From Flectonema sp. DT1601 (lineage: Eukaryota > Euglenozoa > Diplonemea > Diplonemida > Diplonemidae), in NCBI GenBank assembly GCA_964019425.1, contig OZ025847.1, positions 588,501-652,500 of the forward strand: a stretch of 64,000 nucleotides of DNA, written 5' to 3'. Made by a program: the position numbers and the translations under genes. The notes below the pieces were generated by a model. It saw nothing but the letters and a program-made list of their open reading frames with translations, was not told where the DNA came from and did not search any database. Below are positions 21,886-32,097 of the stretch, in pieces. The stretch's first letter is position 1. Each line of letters begins with the position of its first letter.

Positions 21886-22378
21886 ATTGATAATTATTAC
21901 TACTAACTACAACTAACTTATTAATGTTGTTGTTGCTAAGAAATAGAGGAACCTATTTTGTATGCCATTTGCATACCATAAGAAATACCTCTCAAGTGTG
22001 CGCGTCTTACTCGATTTTTATTGCAACATTTCCATGTATCAGACACATATATTAGATGTCTTTACTTATTATGTGCTGCTTTAACTTAATTGAATGTATA
22101 AGAAAAGATTACACAGTTTTTCTTTTTTTTAAAAATTTTCCTTTCACCGGGCTATTTTGGATGAGGTGTTGGGTGTCAAGAGAAACAAAACATTTTAATA
22201 ACAAAAGTAGATTTATAACTCTGATCACGCCTGCATTTTTCCGTTCTATTTTGCTCAAGCTGTAGCTCAACAATCTCGCGGGTGGAATAATGGAAGAGAC
22301 TGATAATAAAATCGCGTGACTTGTCGTCGTCGCTATAGAGATATCAACTTTACCTGAGTCTTCCATCTGTAGACGAGC
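17850..22378 (+). repeat. Tandem duplication unit, copy 1
   Basis: From about 17850 to 22378 this sequence matches 23326-28012, at an offset of 5476 bp at the start and about 5630 bp at the end. It contains a whole RND gene and its downstream flank. The coding part is nearly identical. The flank is nearly identical to about 21220, then diverges with indels, small rearrangements and poly-T tract differences. The shared end is the sequence around gagtcttccatctgtag. Confidence 0.9.
17865..20654 (+). CDS. Patched/NPC1-type RND transporter with sterol-sensing domain, copy A
   Basis: Single exon, 929 aa. RND proteins of the Patched/NPC1/Dispatched group move sterols or other lipids using ion gradients. 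A membrane helix at about residues 55-75 is followed by a lumenal domain. Then comes a sterol-sensing-type block of five helices (about 300-450), with GVGVDD at 368-373 in the fourth helix of the first half. The second half mirrors it: another lumenal domain (about 530-720) and helices with AIGLAVDYS (D793). Both are the acidic ion-relay positions of RND pumps. A Cys-rich cytoplasmic loop (CCCVKVEDDSGCGCC) joins the halves. Third-codon positions are much richer in G and C than in most neighbours, as in the GAPDH gene here, suggesting high expression or a different origin. It differs from copy B by six residues. Confidence 0.92.
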   Translation: MTIPGESGGPDSSSSGSERNKRQQPQQAEDETQLSMLEKGSLFVHGSMESAFGKLATVVVNSPLITIFSALLLAIALFQGIHVYEEELSADKQFTPRGTRAVDEQEWLELPENYGWADRTVEVYFTGPNMVSQEGLEYMHGYWNNAVKGVQGTAKGKVVTYDTQCAPYRTSPGCKEPLSVLSLFGYNETAVSTIDPSKISSTEWRKLYPTGSDVDYYLSGVQVDANGVIVHADAARLVFELRHVEQSTSDGDDDPFSREYEIQLAEHTEDFYRTGAIQAFALTDGQDSKQSGDAVSGDVTSLIAGYMLTVVYTCFVLSRPRAKFSHGVLGLASVLSVGMATMSSYGLCWLIGIKFNNVVQVLVLILLGVGVDDTFVIMDCWWECYKIPDMKERMITALSRAGPAITVTSLTDMIAFLAGSSTEFPALRDFCYYATFGILFDFAYQVTFFVAIAYFSSKRQDAGLADFCCCVKVEDDSGCGCCIDKEVAHNEGDRGKLANLSGRVLPRLTIASITGRIIVVVITAALLGVSIWGITELEMDFDTEWFVPKGASLRDVFDVRDTYFQRNNVYANVYLGNWDYPSLAVQNRMGDIGSTLESNKWVVSGSFMSWMVDFKDWVRRERPANYNVQTTEVIPRESFYALLREFTDINRDYQNDVLYAEDGSVRTSRVSFLITGAASDDGTDAVDAMDTIRDSMDAMRGEGETLFAWAFPFVFWTSYKLYIPEVTRNVLIAGACVLVLVTVLVASIPMGLTVLLCVGLVDICMLGFMRVVGVAVNSVSVICIVVAIGLAVDYSVHISHAFLLVKASDTDEHSSRQLRAGFALSRMGPAVLNGAFSTFLAVLPLAFAKSYVFIVFFRMFAVIIFFGVWFGVIVLPLFLSVTGPAAYTNAKHIDEFPEHNPLGNPEPEGEPPANSTTEMEVQAANTGDV

Positions 22379-23340
22379 TTCTCTCTTTCCTTCGATTGTT
22401 CACAAGTTTTTTTTTTTTAAAACTTAGTCTGAGAGAATATGTTAATAGTTCAATAGTAGTGATTACTTATTGAATCTATTCTCATTGTAAAAAAGTAGAA
22501 ATTTTTTCTTCCAATTGTTTTTTTGATTTTCAAATGGAACCACCGATTATTTTAGTTTCTGTCCTCCTCTCGGTGTTCCTTTTTTTTTTCTCCTTCTAAC
22601 TTAACTTTTTCCAAACCAATTTCGAGAATGAAGGAATCAGGTTACTCTCAATGACAAACAGAAAAAGATAATGTGCGGAACAGGGGATGACACATCTCCC
22701 CATTGTAACGCTATTCGTTCTTTTCTCTGTCTTTGCTTAATGCTTTGGAAGCTTTGTTCTTTGTTCTTAACAGAATGAAAGAATAATGGTAATAATAATA
22801 TTACAGTTATCCTTTGGGTACAGTTCCCTGATACTCTTTTTTTAAATATTTCCTTACTGACCCTAACTTCTTTATGATTCGCTCATGAATGAATGTTGTA
22901 GATGACGATAGCATGCTGTGTTTGTGTTCAAGTTTCGGAAACCACACGTCGTGCGTCGTTGCATTCATTGCAGGGTACCACACCTCTAATCGATAACAGG
23001 ATTCTAACATAATGACTCCCACCAGTATTTCTATTTAGTAAGAGAGTGCTTGTTCTCTTCTCCCTTTCAGTGTCTCCAGTCAAATCCGTAACTGCTTTTG
23101 TCATATTCTGACAAATGGATACAACTCTGTCCCATGGTTGGTCTAGATCTCAGTAGATTGTCACACTCAAAGTCAACCATCTTCTATTTTAACAGGTTGA
23201 GGTCTAATCGTTGGTGATGAAGTCATTTTAATAGACCACTACAGATGTAAACGGGGATCAAGAAAAACCTTGTCACATTGAAGGCTGTAATAAATCATTA
23301 TCGTTTTTTCATCATCGTCAGTTTACTCTAAATCAAAAAG
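20655..23340 (+). other. Duplicated 3' flank and spacer between the two RND copies
   Basis: No protein gene. The first part is conserved with 26131-28014, including a (CT)n tract near 20930 and the sequence ttccgcggcggcgatcttca near 21534. A T-run of about 30 bases lies near 21851-21882. From about 22380 to 23325 the sequence is unique. A cgtcag ends at 23321, 19 nt before the copy B start, and the last bases (ctaaatcaaaaag) match the copy A leader. Confidence 0.6.
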
Positions 23341-26300
23341 ATGACCATTCCCGGTGAGTCAGGAGGCCCTGACAGTTCGTCGTCTGGTTCGGAGCGGAAC
23401 AAGAGGCAGCAACCGCAACAGGCAGAGGATGAAACCCAGCTGTCGATGTTGGAGAAGGGATCTCTGTTCGTTCACGGTTCAATGGAATCTGCGTTCGGAA
23501 AGCTGGCGACTGTGGTTGTGAACTCGCCGTTGATCACAATATTTTCGGCGTTGCTACTGGCTATTGCATTGTTCCAAGGAATTCATGTGTACGAAGAGGA
23601 GCTTTCTGCTGACAAACAGTTTACCCCGAGAGGGACGAGAGCTGTAGATGAACAGGAATGGGTGGAACTTCCGGAAAACTACGGGTGGGCGGACAGGACT
23701 GTGGAAGTGTACTTCACGGGTCCGAACATGGTGTCGCAAGAAGGTCTTGAATACATGCACGGGTATTGGAACAATGCTGTGAAGGGAGTGCAGGGGACTG
23801 CGAAGGGGAAAGTGGTGACTTACGACACGCAATGCGCACCGTACAGGACGTCACCTGGGTGCAAGGAACCTTTGTCTGTGCTTTCGCTGTTCGGATATAA
23901 CGAAACTGCTGTGAGCACGATCGACCCTTCGAAGATCTCGAGTACTGAGTGGAGGAAGTTGTACCCGACTGGATCGGATGTCGATTACTACTTGTCGGGA
24001 GTGCAGGTTGACGCGAACGGAGTCATCGTTCATGCTGACGCTGCGCGTTTGGTGTTTGAACTCCGTCACGTTGAGCAGTCGACCAGCGATGGGGATGACG
24101 ATCCTTTTTCCCGCGAATACGAGATCCAACTCGCGGAGCACACGGAAGACTTCTACCGCACTGGTGCAATCCAAGCATTTGCTCTCACTGTTGGTCAAGA
24201 CTCGAAGCAGAGCGGAGATGCTGCGACGGGGGACGTCACTTCTTTGATTGCTGGGTACATGTTAACTGTTGTGTACACCTGCTTCGTGCTGTCAAGGCCG
24301 AGAGCGAAGTTCAGCCATGGGGTGCTCGGGTTGGCATCTGTTCTGAGTGTGGGTATGGCGACGATGAGCAGCTACGGACTCTGTTGGTTGATTGGGATCA
24401 AGTTCAACAACGTTGTGCAGGTATTGGTGCTGATCTTGTTGGGTGTTGGTGTGGATGACACGTTCGTCATCATGGACTGCTGGTGGGAATGCTACAAGAT
24501 ACCGGACATGAAGGAGAGGATGATCACTGCGCTCAGCCGTGCGGGTCCTGCGATTACTGTGACGTCTCTGACTGACATGATTGCTTTCTTGGCTGGCTCT
24601 TCTACTGAGTTTCCAGCCCTCCGTGACTTCTGCTACTACGCCACGTTCGGAATATTATTCGACTTCGCTTACCAGGTGACTTTCTTTGTGGCGATTGCGT
24701 ACTTCTCCTCGAAGCGACAGGATGCCGGCCTCGCTGACTTCTGTTGCTGCGTGAAGGTTGAGGACGACTCGGGTTGTGGCTGCTGCATCGACAAGGAGGT
24801 GGCACACAACGAGGGTGACAGGGGGAAGTTGGCCAACCTTTCGGGAAGGGTGCTTCCGAGATTGACGATTGCCAGCATCACCGGAAGAATCATCGTCGTT
24901 GTCATCACAGCTGCCCTGTTGGGAGTTTCGATTTGGGGAATCACAGAAATAGAGATGGACTTCGACACCGAGTGGTTCGTTCCCAAGGGTGCTTCTCTTC
25001 GAGACGTGTTCGATGTTCGAGACACCTATTTCCAAAGAAACAATGTGTACGCGAACGTGTACCTGGGGAATTGGGACTACCCTTCTTTGGCTGTTCAGAA
25101 CCGAATGGGAGACATTGGGTCTACTCTTGAGAGCAACAAGTGGGTAGTGTCTGGGTCGTTTATGTCTTGGATGGTAGACTTCAAAGATTGGGTGAGGAGG
25201 GAGCGACCTGCAAACTACAACGTGCAGACGACTGAAGTTATCCCGCGCGAGTCGTTCTACGCACTGCTGCGGGAGTTCACTGATATCAACAGGGATTATC
25301 AGAACGACGTACTCTACGCTGAGGATGGTTCGGTTCGGACGTCGCGTGTGTCTTTTTTGATAACAGGTGCGGCTTCTGATGACGGAACGGACGCAGTGGA
25401 TGCGATGGACACTATCAGAGACAGCATGGATGCGATGAGAGGAGAGGGGGAAACGTTGTTTGCGTGGGCGTTCCCGTTCGTATTTTGGACCTCTTACAAG
25501 TTGTACATTCCGGAGGTGACACGGAACGTTCTCATTGCCGGAGCGTGCGTGTTGGTGTTGGTGACGGTGTTGGTGGCAAGCATCCCGATGGGTCTCACTG
25601 TTCTGCTGTGCGTCGGGTTGGTTGACATTTGCATGTTGGGTTTCATGCGAGTGGTTGGGGTTGCTGTGAACAGTGTGTCGGTGATCTGCATTGTAGTGGC
25701 GATTGGGTTAGCGGTGGACTACAGTGTGCACATCAGCCATGCTTTCTTGTTAGTGAAGGCGAGCGACACGGACGAGCACAGCTCTCGACAGCTTCGTGCG
25801 GGGTTTGCGCTCTCGAGAATGGGACCTGCCGTGCTGAACGGAGCTTTCTCGACTTTCCTCGCCGTCCTTCCGCTTGCGTTTGCCAAGTCGTATGTCTTCA
25901 TTGTTTTCTTCCGAATGTTTGCGGTGATCATCTTCTTCGGTGTCTGGTTTGGTGTGATAGTCCTGCCGCTGTTTCTTTCTGTGATGGGACCTGCAGCCTA
26001 CACCAATGCGAAGCACATTGATGAGTTTCCTGAACACAACCCGTTGGGGAACCCTGAACCAGAAGGGGAACCACCTGCCAATTCGACAACTGAAATGGAA
26101 GTTCAAGCTGCTAATACTGGAGATGTGTAATCAAAAGTCTTTATTATTATGATTAACTTAAATATTCAAATGGATAAGAATAAAAGAAGAATCCGGAGCA
26201 GCGGTTAAAGTAACATCCCCGTAGGTTTCTGAGATATTGAACTTCTGTCATACATGCTCTTTGTTTAATTTGTTTTTTTCGGTTTTTAATAATTTCTGAA

Positions 26301-28012
26301 AAACCGAAACCTATCTTCTCCCTGAGCTACATGTGTCAGCATTTGTTGATCGAGTACGACGAGTGTTGTGAGGATGTGTCAGTTCAGGCATTATTTACTT
26401 GACTCTGTCTCTCTCTCTCTCTTCACAATAATATTTTTCCATTTTTTCCAAATGAAACCGACTCTTCATTTTTTCGATTATTTAATTTATTTAGGTCCCA
26501 TGGTGACCATTTTCTAAAAGTTGGTAAGAAGTAATTAAGGGAATCACGTCGAAGTAGTTTGTACTCGTCGCCAAGAAACCATCGTAAAGTAATGTACAGA
26601 ACAGTGAGGGTTGATTATGATTTAATTTGTAGTTGAAAATTCCCCATTGCGAAGGCATTCGTTTGGTTCCAGCAAGTTCCCTTTGCCAACACTTGCGTTT
26701 TTTTTCTTTTTTTTTTTTGTACCTGCAAACCTGTTGTTAGGTAGAATGAGAATTGTTACGGCGCAACCTCACCTGTTCCTTTTTAGGATTATGTACTGGT
26801 TGCACACAAACAAAACAGGAGTGTGAGTTTAATAAAAAAAAATATGAATTTTTGTGTTTTTTTTTCTGCTTGTTGTCTTTGTCCATATAGTATTTTTTTC
26901 GTGAAGGAAAAAATAAAAAAAATTTAAACAACTTTCCGCGGCGGCGATCTTCATTCCTGTCCGAGTCAGTTTATTTCACACAAACACCAGGAACTTTGTT
27001 CTGTGCTTAAGAGAGAGCTCCATGAAATCAATCTGTGTTCAGATGATTATTTTTTATTAGTCTGAAAAAAAAGAAAAAAAAATTGAATTTATTGAAGTGA
27101 AGAATTAAGCCCAGCTCTTTGTTTATTGTTTCCTTGCTTTTGTTTCCTCCACTCTAACTAATTACAACTAACTTATTTATTAGTCCGGCGCAGTTATGAC
27201 CATAAACTGACTGTCATCTTCTCTGATCCCTTTGTTTTTATTTCTTGCTGAGTGACGTGGCTATGCTGCTGTCGGTAAGCCCAGGATTATGTATAACTAA
27301 CCAAGCCCACAGTACTGGGGGTGAACGATCCTCGGTACTGTTCCAGGGGTTTCTATTTGTCTTACATGGAATGTGACATATGGTCGTACTTTAAAGACAG
27401 ATGTTGAAAATTGAATAAAAAGGATTTCTTATTTTTTTCACCTTCCCCTTACTCCCAGATCATTTCTCTTTAATTTTCTTTAATTGTTTTCAACCTAGGG
27501 AAGGTACAATCTTCGCGATTGGGTCGTTACTGATGCGCTTTGTAGTCATCAGTTCTGTATTTTGCTAACTAACTTATTTATGATAAGTAGTAGAAGATTA
27601 AGGCCTGAAACTACATATTCTATTACCCTTTGATGTTAGGAAACTGCAGAAATGATTAGTTTTCTTTTACTTTTCTATACTAAAATTAATGATACTAACT
27701 TATTTATGTTGTTTTTGTTGTTAAGAAATGGAGGAACCTTTTTTGTATACCATTGGCATACCACTAGAGGAACCTCCCAAGTGTGCGCGTCTTATTAAAT
27801 GTTAGTTGCAGCATTTCCATGTATCAGAGACATATATTAGTATTCCTTTCTATTTAGCTAAAGTTGTGTTTGTTGAGTTTATTTTATTTGAGTAATGAAC
27901 TCAACGATCTCGCAGGGTGGAATAATGGAAAGAGTTTGGTAATGAAATCGGGTGACTTACTCGTCGCTGTAGATATATCAACTTTATCCGAGTCTTCCAT
28001 CTGTAGGCGAGT
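23326..28012 (+). repeat. Tandem duplication unit, copy 2
   Basis: Second copy of the unit at 17850-22378, in direct orientation. The first common bases are ctctaaatc/tctaaatc just before the ATG, so the duplication starts at the leader and does not carry the upstream region with it. The spacer part has a longer insert than copy 1 (about 150 bp net). Confidence 0.9.
23341..26130 (+). CDS. Patched/NPC1-type RND transporter with sterol-sensing domain, copy B
   Basis: Single exon, 929 aa, same domain layout as copy A. I count six amino-acid differences: L106V, D285V, V293A, S294T, one Leu to Ile near residue 539, and one Thr to Met near residue 882. Three of the six fall in a 10-residue stretch (about 285-294) just before the sterol-sensing helices. 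Both ion-relay motifs (GVGVDD, GLAVDY) are intact, so both copies look functional. The near-identity of coding DNA against the diverged flank suggests recent duplication plus gene conversion or purifying selection. The short upstream leader is shared, but its promoter or acceptor region is different from copy A. Confidence 0.92.
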   Translation: MTIPGESGGPDSSSSGSERNKRQQPQQAEDETQLSMLEKGSLFVHGSMESAFGKLATVVVNSPLITIFSALLLAIALFQGIHVYEEELSADKQFTPRGTRAVDEQEWVELPENYGWADRTVEVYFTGPNMVSQEGLEYMHGYWNNAVKGVQGTAKGKVVTYDTQCAPYRTSPGCKEPLSVLSLFGYNETAVSTIDPSKISSTEWRKLYPTGSDVDYYLSGVQVDANGVIVHADAARLVFELRHVEQSTSDGDDDPFSREYEIQLAEHTEDFYRTGAIQAFALTVGQDSKQSGDAATGDVTSLIAGYMLTVVYTCFVLSRPRAKFSHGVLGLASVLSVGMATMSSYGLCWLIGIKFNNVVQVLVLILLGVGVDDTFVIMDCWWECYKIPDMKERMITALSRAGPAITVTSLTDMIAFLAGSSTEFPALRDFCYYATFGILFDFAYQVTFFVAIAYFSSKRQDAGLADFCCCVKVEDDSGCGCCIDKEVAHNEGDRGKLANLSGRVLPRLTIASITGRIIVVVITAALLGVSIWGITEIEMDFDTEWFVPKGASLRDVFDVRDTYFQRNNVYANVYLGNWDYPSLAVQNRMGDIGSTLESNKWVVSGSFMSWMVDFKDWVRRERPANYNVQTTEVIPRESFYALLREFTDINRDYQNDVLYAEDGSVRTSRVSFLITGAASDDGTDAVDAMDTIRDSMDAMRGEGETLFAWAFPFVFWTSYKLYIPEVTRNVLIAGACVLVLVTVLVASIPMGLTVLLCVGLVDICMLGFMRVVGVAVNSVSVICIVVAIGLAVDYSVHISHAFLLVKASDTDEHSSRQLRAGFALSRMGPAVLNGAFSTFLAVLPLAFAKSYVFIVFFRMFAVIIFFGVWFGVIVLPLFLSVMGPAAYTNAKHIDEFPEHNPLGNPEPEGEPPANSTTEMEVQAANTGDV

Positions 28013-28268
28013 TATTTTTTGATTTTTGCTATCACTTCTCTCTTCCCTTTTGTTTCGTTATTCTCCTAGTCATAGTGGAGTAACATGTTTTTCTGACTGC
28101 TCTCTAATTGTTACAAAGTTAAGACGAGTTGTGATTAATATTTCTTCAGAAAACCAAAACATGTTTGGATTGGGGGAGGGGGGACTTAGGTATTTATAAA
28201 AACAGAACTTATCATGGTACTCAGTGTTTATATTTTACTTTCTTCCCAATCAGGATAGGTGTGTGTAG
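26131..28268 (+). other. Duplicated 3' flank of copy B and spacer
   Basis: Homologous to 20655-22378 as far as about 28012, with T- and A-run length changes and an inserted or replaced segment around 27180-27680. After the end of the unit the sequence is unique. A cccaatcag ends at 28253, 15 nt before the next ATG. No protein gene is seen. Confidence 0.6.
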
Positions 28269-29345
28269 ATGGAGGGTTTGAAATACAGCGATATGGTTGA
28301 GTACGACAGGAAGTACAACCCAGAGAGCTGCGATACTAGCGAGATCGAATGTATTAGTGAGGAAGTATCGAGATGTACCTCACCAGGAATAGTACCGCAA
28401 GCAGCTAACGCTACCTTGTCTTTGGAGGCATCAATGGTGCTTCAATTTGGAAAAGTAGAAGAGATGAATGAAGACAGTGTTGGTGGAACCTACTGGTTGA
28501 AGAATGGTGACTGCACAATTGGTATCCTAAAACCTGGTGACATGGAACCAGGTATGAAGCACAACAACAAAGGTTACTCTGCGAAGGATGTTGCCGAAGG
28601 GAAGGTTGGCTTCGAACCAGGTAAAGGTTACATTAGAGAAGTTGTTGCTTACAAACTTGACAAGTCATTCGCAAAGGTACCAGAAACTATAGTGCTAGAG
28701 ACGCCAAGTGCTAAACTCGGCAGAAGCAGCAGCAACGATATTGTCAAGGGATCAGCGCAGAGATTTGTTGCGAACAACGGCCAGTCGTGGGACTTCGGCC
28801 CAGCTCGTTTCACAGAAGAGTCCGTCAGACGAATTGGAATTATGGATCTGAGAATGCTGAACTGCGACAGACACGGTGGTAACATGTTACTCGTTAGTAG
28901 TAAAGACTCAGATCTAAGTGATTTAATTCCAATTGATCACGGTTATTGTTTCCCAACATCACTAGCTGATCTGGACTTTGAATGGCAGTTTTGGAAGCAA
29001 GCAAAGTCTGCATTCAGCGACGAAGAACTGAAGTACGTCGCAGATATTGACATTCACAATGACATTGCCATCTGCGAGTCCTACGGAATGGAACAGGAGG
29101 CGATTGATTTGTTTCATGCTGGGACTATTTGCCTGAAGGTGGGATGTGAGTTGGGATTGAACTTGTCGCAAATGGCGTCATTCTTCAGAAGAGAAACCTT
29201 AAACCAGGCATCTGGATTAGAGCTGCTAATCAGCGACTGTCGTTCCAGCCTTGACGACGAATGCCGCGCAGATATTGCTTTCTATAAACTCAAACAGAAG
29301 GCACGTCTGCTGATGGCTTCAGACTGGAAAGCTGCTCTCGAGTAG
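28269..29345 (+). CDS. PI4K-gamma-like kinase (PI3/4-kinase fold)
   Basis: Single exon, 358 aa. Proteins of this group (plant PI4K-gamma and type II PI4K relatives) have a PI3/4-kinase catalytic fold; several plant members act as protein kinases, so the substrate is not certain. Visible parts are YWLKNGDCTIGILKPGD (N lobe with the ATP-anchoring Lys), GYIREVVAYKLDK, the catalytic loop MLNCDRHGGNMLL (about residue 197) and the metal-binding IPIDHGYCFP (about residue 221). LADLDFEWQFWKQAKSAFSDE follows and is typical of the gamma group. Plant members often carry N-terminal ubiquitin-like domains; this one has none, only about 55 residues before the kinase. It lies next to the RND pair. Confidence 0.85.
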   Translation: MEGLKYSDMVEYDRKYNPESCDTSEIECISEEVSRCTSPGIVPQAANATLSLEASMVLQFGKVEEMNEDSVGGTYWLKNGDCTIGILKPGDMEPGMKHNNKGYSAKDVAEGKVGFEPGKGYIREVVAYKLDKSFAKVPETIVLETPSAKLGRSSSNDIVKGSAQRFVANNGQSWDFGPARFTEESVRRIGIMDLRMLNCDRHGGNMLLVSSKDSDLSDLIPIDHGYCFPTSLADLDFEWQFWKQAKSAFSDEELKYVADIDIHNDIAICESYGMEQEAIDLFHAGTICLKVGCELGLNLSQMASFFRRETLNQASGLELLISDCRSSLDDECRADIAFYKLKQKARLLMASDWKAALE

Positions 29346-30399
29346 AATTCTTTTTTTTTATTATTTTTTTTCCCTTTTTTTTTTTTTCTTCTTTTTTTTT
29401 TTCCTGGCACCCTTTCCTTTTAATTCTTTTATTTCAATCCAATCTCTCAATTGCTTTTCCTTTCTGCAAGAATTTCCCGTTGTGAACTATGTGTCTGGTA
29501 ACAGCAAGTTACCATCTGATATGCAGCACTTATTGCACCATTAACAATAGGTAACCCTATTGCATTATGAATGTGGAAATAAAAAGTGTAATTGCTTTCG
29601 GATGCAGCTAGTTGTTATTTCAATCCCTAAATTGGGTGATCCTTGTTTTCAAAAAAAAAAATAATAAAAAAAAAAAAAAAATAAAGCAAATCTGAGAGTA
29701 TTGGTATTGTTTTAAATTGAATCGGGTTTTTCCTTTTTTTTTTTTTTAAAGGAGAGGGGGGAATGAAAAAAAAAAAAAAAGAAACACAGAAAAAAGAAAG
29801 AAAAGAAAAAAAAAAAGAACAACCTATTGCGTATTATGTTTGCACAACCTTCACAGACCTTATTTTGAGAAGTCACGCGCTGGTTTGATGATAAAGTGAC
29901 TTGAGTAGTTCTTCTAAAGAGTTTTTATTGAATTACAATGGTCATTTTCTCTCATCATCCAACGGCATTCTTCTTCCGTCCTCTATTTTTTATTTGTTCA
30001 ATGTCTTTGTGTGTTCAACTTCGGTTGGTTGCTGCACTATGTCTATTTTTTTTTGTTTCTTTAAAAAAAAAAAAATGCAAAAAAAAAAAAACACTTCGTG
30101 CAAGCAAAAAAAATAACACACATTTTTTTTTTTTTTTTCTTTTCTTTTTTTTCATCTTCTTCCTCACTGGGAGCTGTATACCTTTCTGTTTATTATTGGT
30201 TCTCATACCTCACAAAAGAATTATCCTTGAGATCTTTAATAAGCGTTGCAGTTCTCAGTTGACATAGAGGCCCTATTTTACTACGTGTTCTTTTGCTTCA
30301 CGTGCATCATCATGATGCGTGATTGTGAGAACCTTTTTTTTTTTTGTTTTGTTTTTTTCCTTTCTTTTTTTAAAAAAAAGCCTCTTTGTACGAGGGGGG

Positions 30400-30431
<32 letters not shown>

Positions 30432-31560
30432 TTCTTCATCCTTGTTTGTAACAGGTTTTGTGTGCGCCTTTCGTACGTGTTCCTTGTTGTTAGTAGTTGG
30501 GGAACCAGAATACTACGCACACAAAGATGAAGTTTAAATTATTTTTCAATTGGAGGATGCTTCTGTTCAAAACGACAGTAGTACTCAGGGAATGTTCTTA
30601 ACGTGACTTTTTCGTGTATTTTCAGCGGTCAATGGCAGGCCGATATTCCATAAACCATGCTATGGATTTGCCTTAACTAACTCGCATGTTTTTTTTTTTT
30701 TTTTACGTTTAGTTTTTCTAACCAACTATTCATTATCTTAGTTCATGTAAGATGACTTGAGCTACCTTGTTATCTTGTTTTTCCGCCTGGCAGTAAGGTT
30801 CGACTTACCCCGGTTTTACGACAACTATTTATTACTCCCTCTTTATTAAAAAAAAAAAAAAAAAAAAAAGAAACTATAAACAAAGTTTTACCCGCCGTCT
30901 TAACAATCTATAAGAAGAAAAAAAACAAAACACCCAACAAGAATGTATTAAAGTATCTTAGAGCTACTATACAGGAGGGTGTGTGAAAACCCATTCGATG
31001 TTTTGGAGGAGGGGGAAAAAAAAAAAAAAACAAAAAAAAAAGAAAATTTTACTTTTCATTTTCTTATTAAAAGCTGCTGCCAGCAGTTTATCTCTCAAAT
31101 AGCCTGAGCAGGTGATCCTTTTATTGTTTTTAGCGGTTAGGCAACCAACTGAATTTACATGACTAGCTGTTACATGTGTCTCAGCATGTCAAAAAGATTC
31201 TTTTTGGATTGGTTGCGGTCACAAACTTTGCTTCCTGCAGCTTTGCAAAGGTTAAAACGTAAGTATTCGTTTAGAGCCAGACGTTATATTTCGTTTGCTC
31301 GACGGAGAAGACACTTCCTTGCATCTCAGAAGTTAGTTTGTTTGACTACCTCGCGGACAATCTGTTTAGAGCACGGTTGTTGAAATGTCGAAAGATCAGC
31401 TACCGTTTGTTATCTGTTACGGTAATAGGTGTTTGCATCAAAGCGATAGACTTATCAAACCAGTTTGCTCAACAGATGTTCTTGCGCATCGCTGAGTAGG
31501 ACGCTTAACTCAATTTGGCTACTATTTTAGTTTCTATCGTTGGTCTTGTTATTTTTAGTT

Positions 31561-31598
<38 letters not shown>

Positions 31599-32066
31599 AT
31601 TTTCTGAAAATCAAGTTAACTAGTCACGTACAAAGAACTACAACTCTTGGATCCCATCAGCGCTACATTCTACGACCACTTTCATAAGCGATCAGCGTTG
31701 TTTGTAATCCTGTGAGTCAGGGGGGAGGGTCCACAAAGCATAATTAAATTATGCAAAGTCTGAAGTAATGGAAGGACTGTTCATCCAACATCAACCTTCA
31801 TATTGCTTCATTAAAAAAAAAAAGAAATTTTGGATAAAGAACTTGAGAAAATCTGTTCTGTATGTTGCCTACAAGGCTTTAAAAGGTTAAGTCCTTTTTG
31901 AAATATATTTTTATTTTTATTAGTTGTTGTTCCCTTTGGGTGAGATGATGCTGGGGATAAAGTAGTAATGTAGAGGTTGTTGCTTATAGTGTAGTTACCT
32001 ATGTATTCGATACTGCAATGCATAACTTGACTGATTCTGGTACGCTAGTGTCCTTTCATGTTATTA

Positions 32067-32097
<31 letters not shown>

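Noticed and set aside
30783-30830. Possible tRNA: aaggttcgacttacc resembles box B
   Set aside because: The loop is six rather than seven bases, and no acceptor stem or box A is found around it.
31159-31383. 74-codon frame in the gene-free stretch
   Set aside because: No homology, signal or acceptor-like leader stands out; it is within chance expectation.
31627-31700. Possible 5.8S rRNA from actacaactcttggatcc
   Set aside because: Only a short chance match; the following conserved 5.8S sequence is absent.
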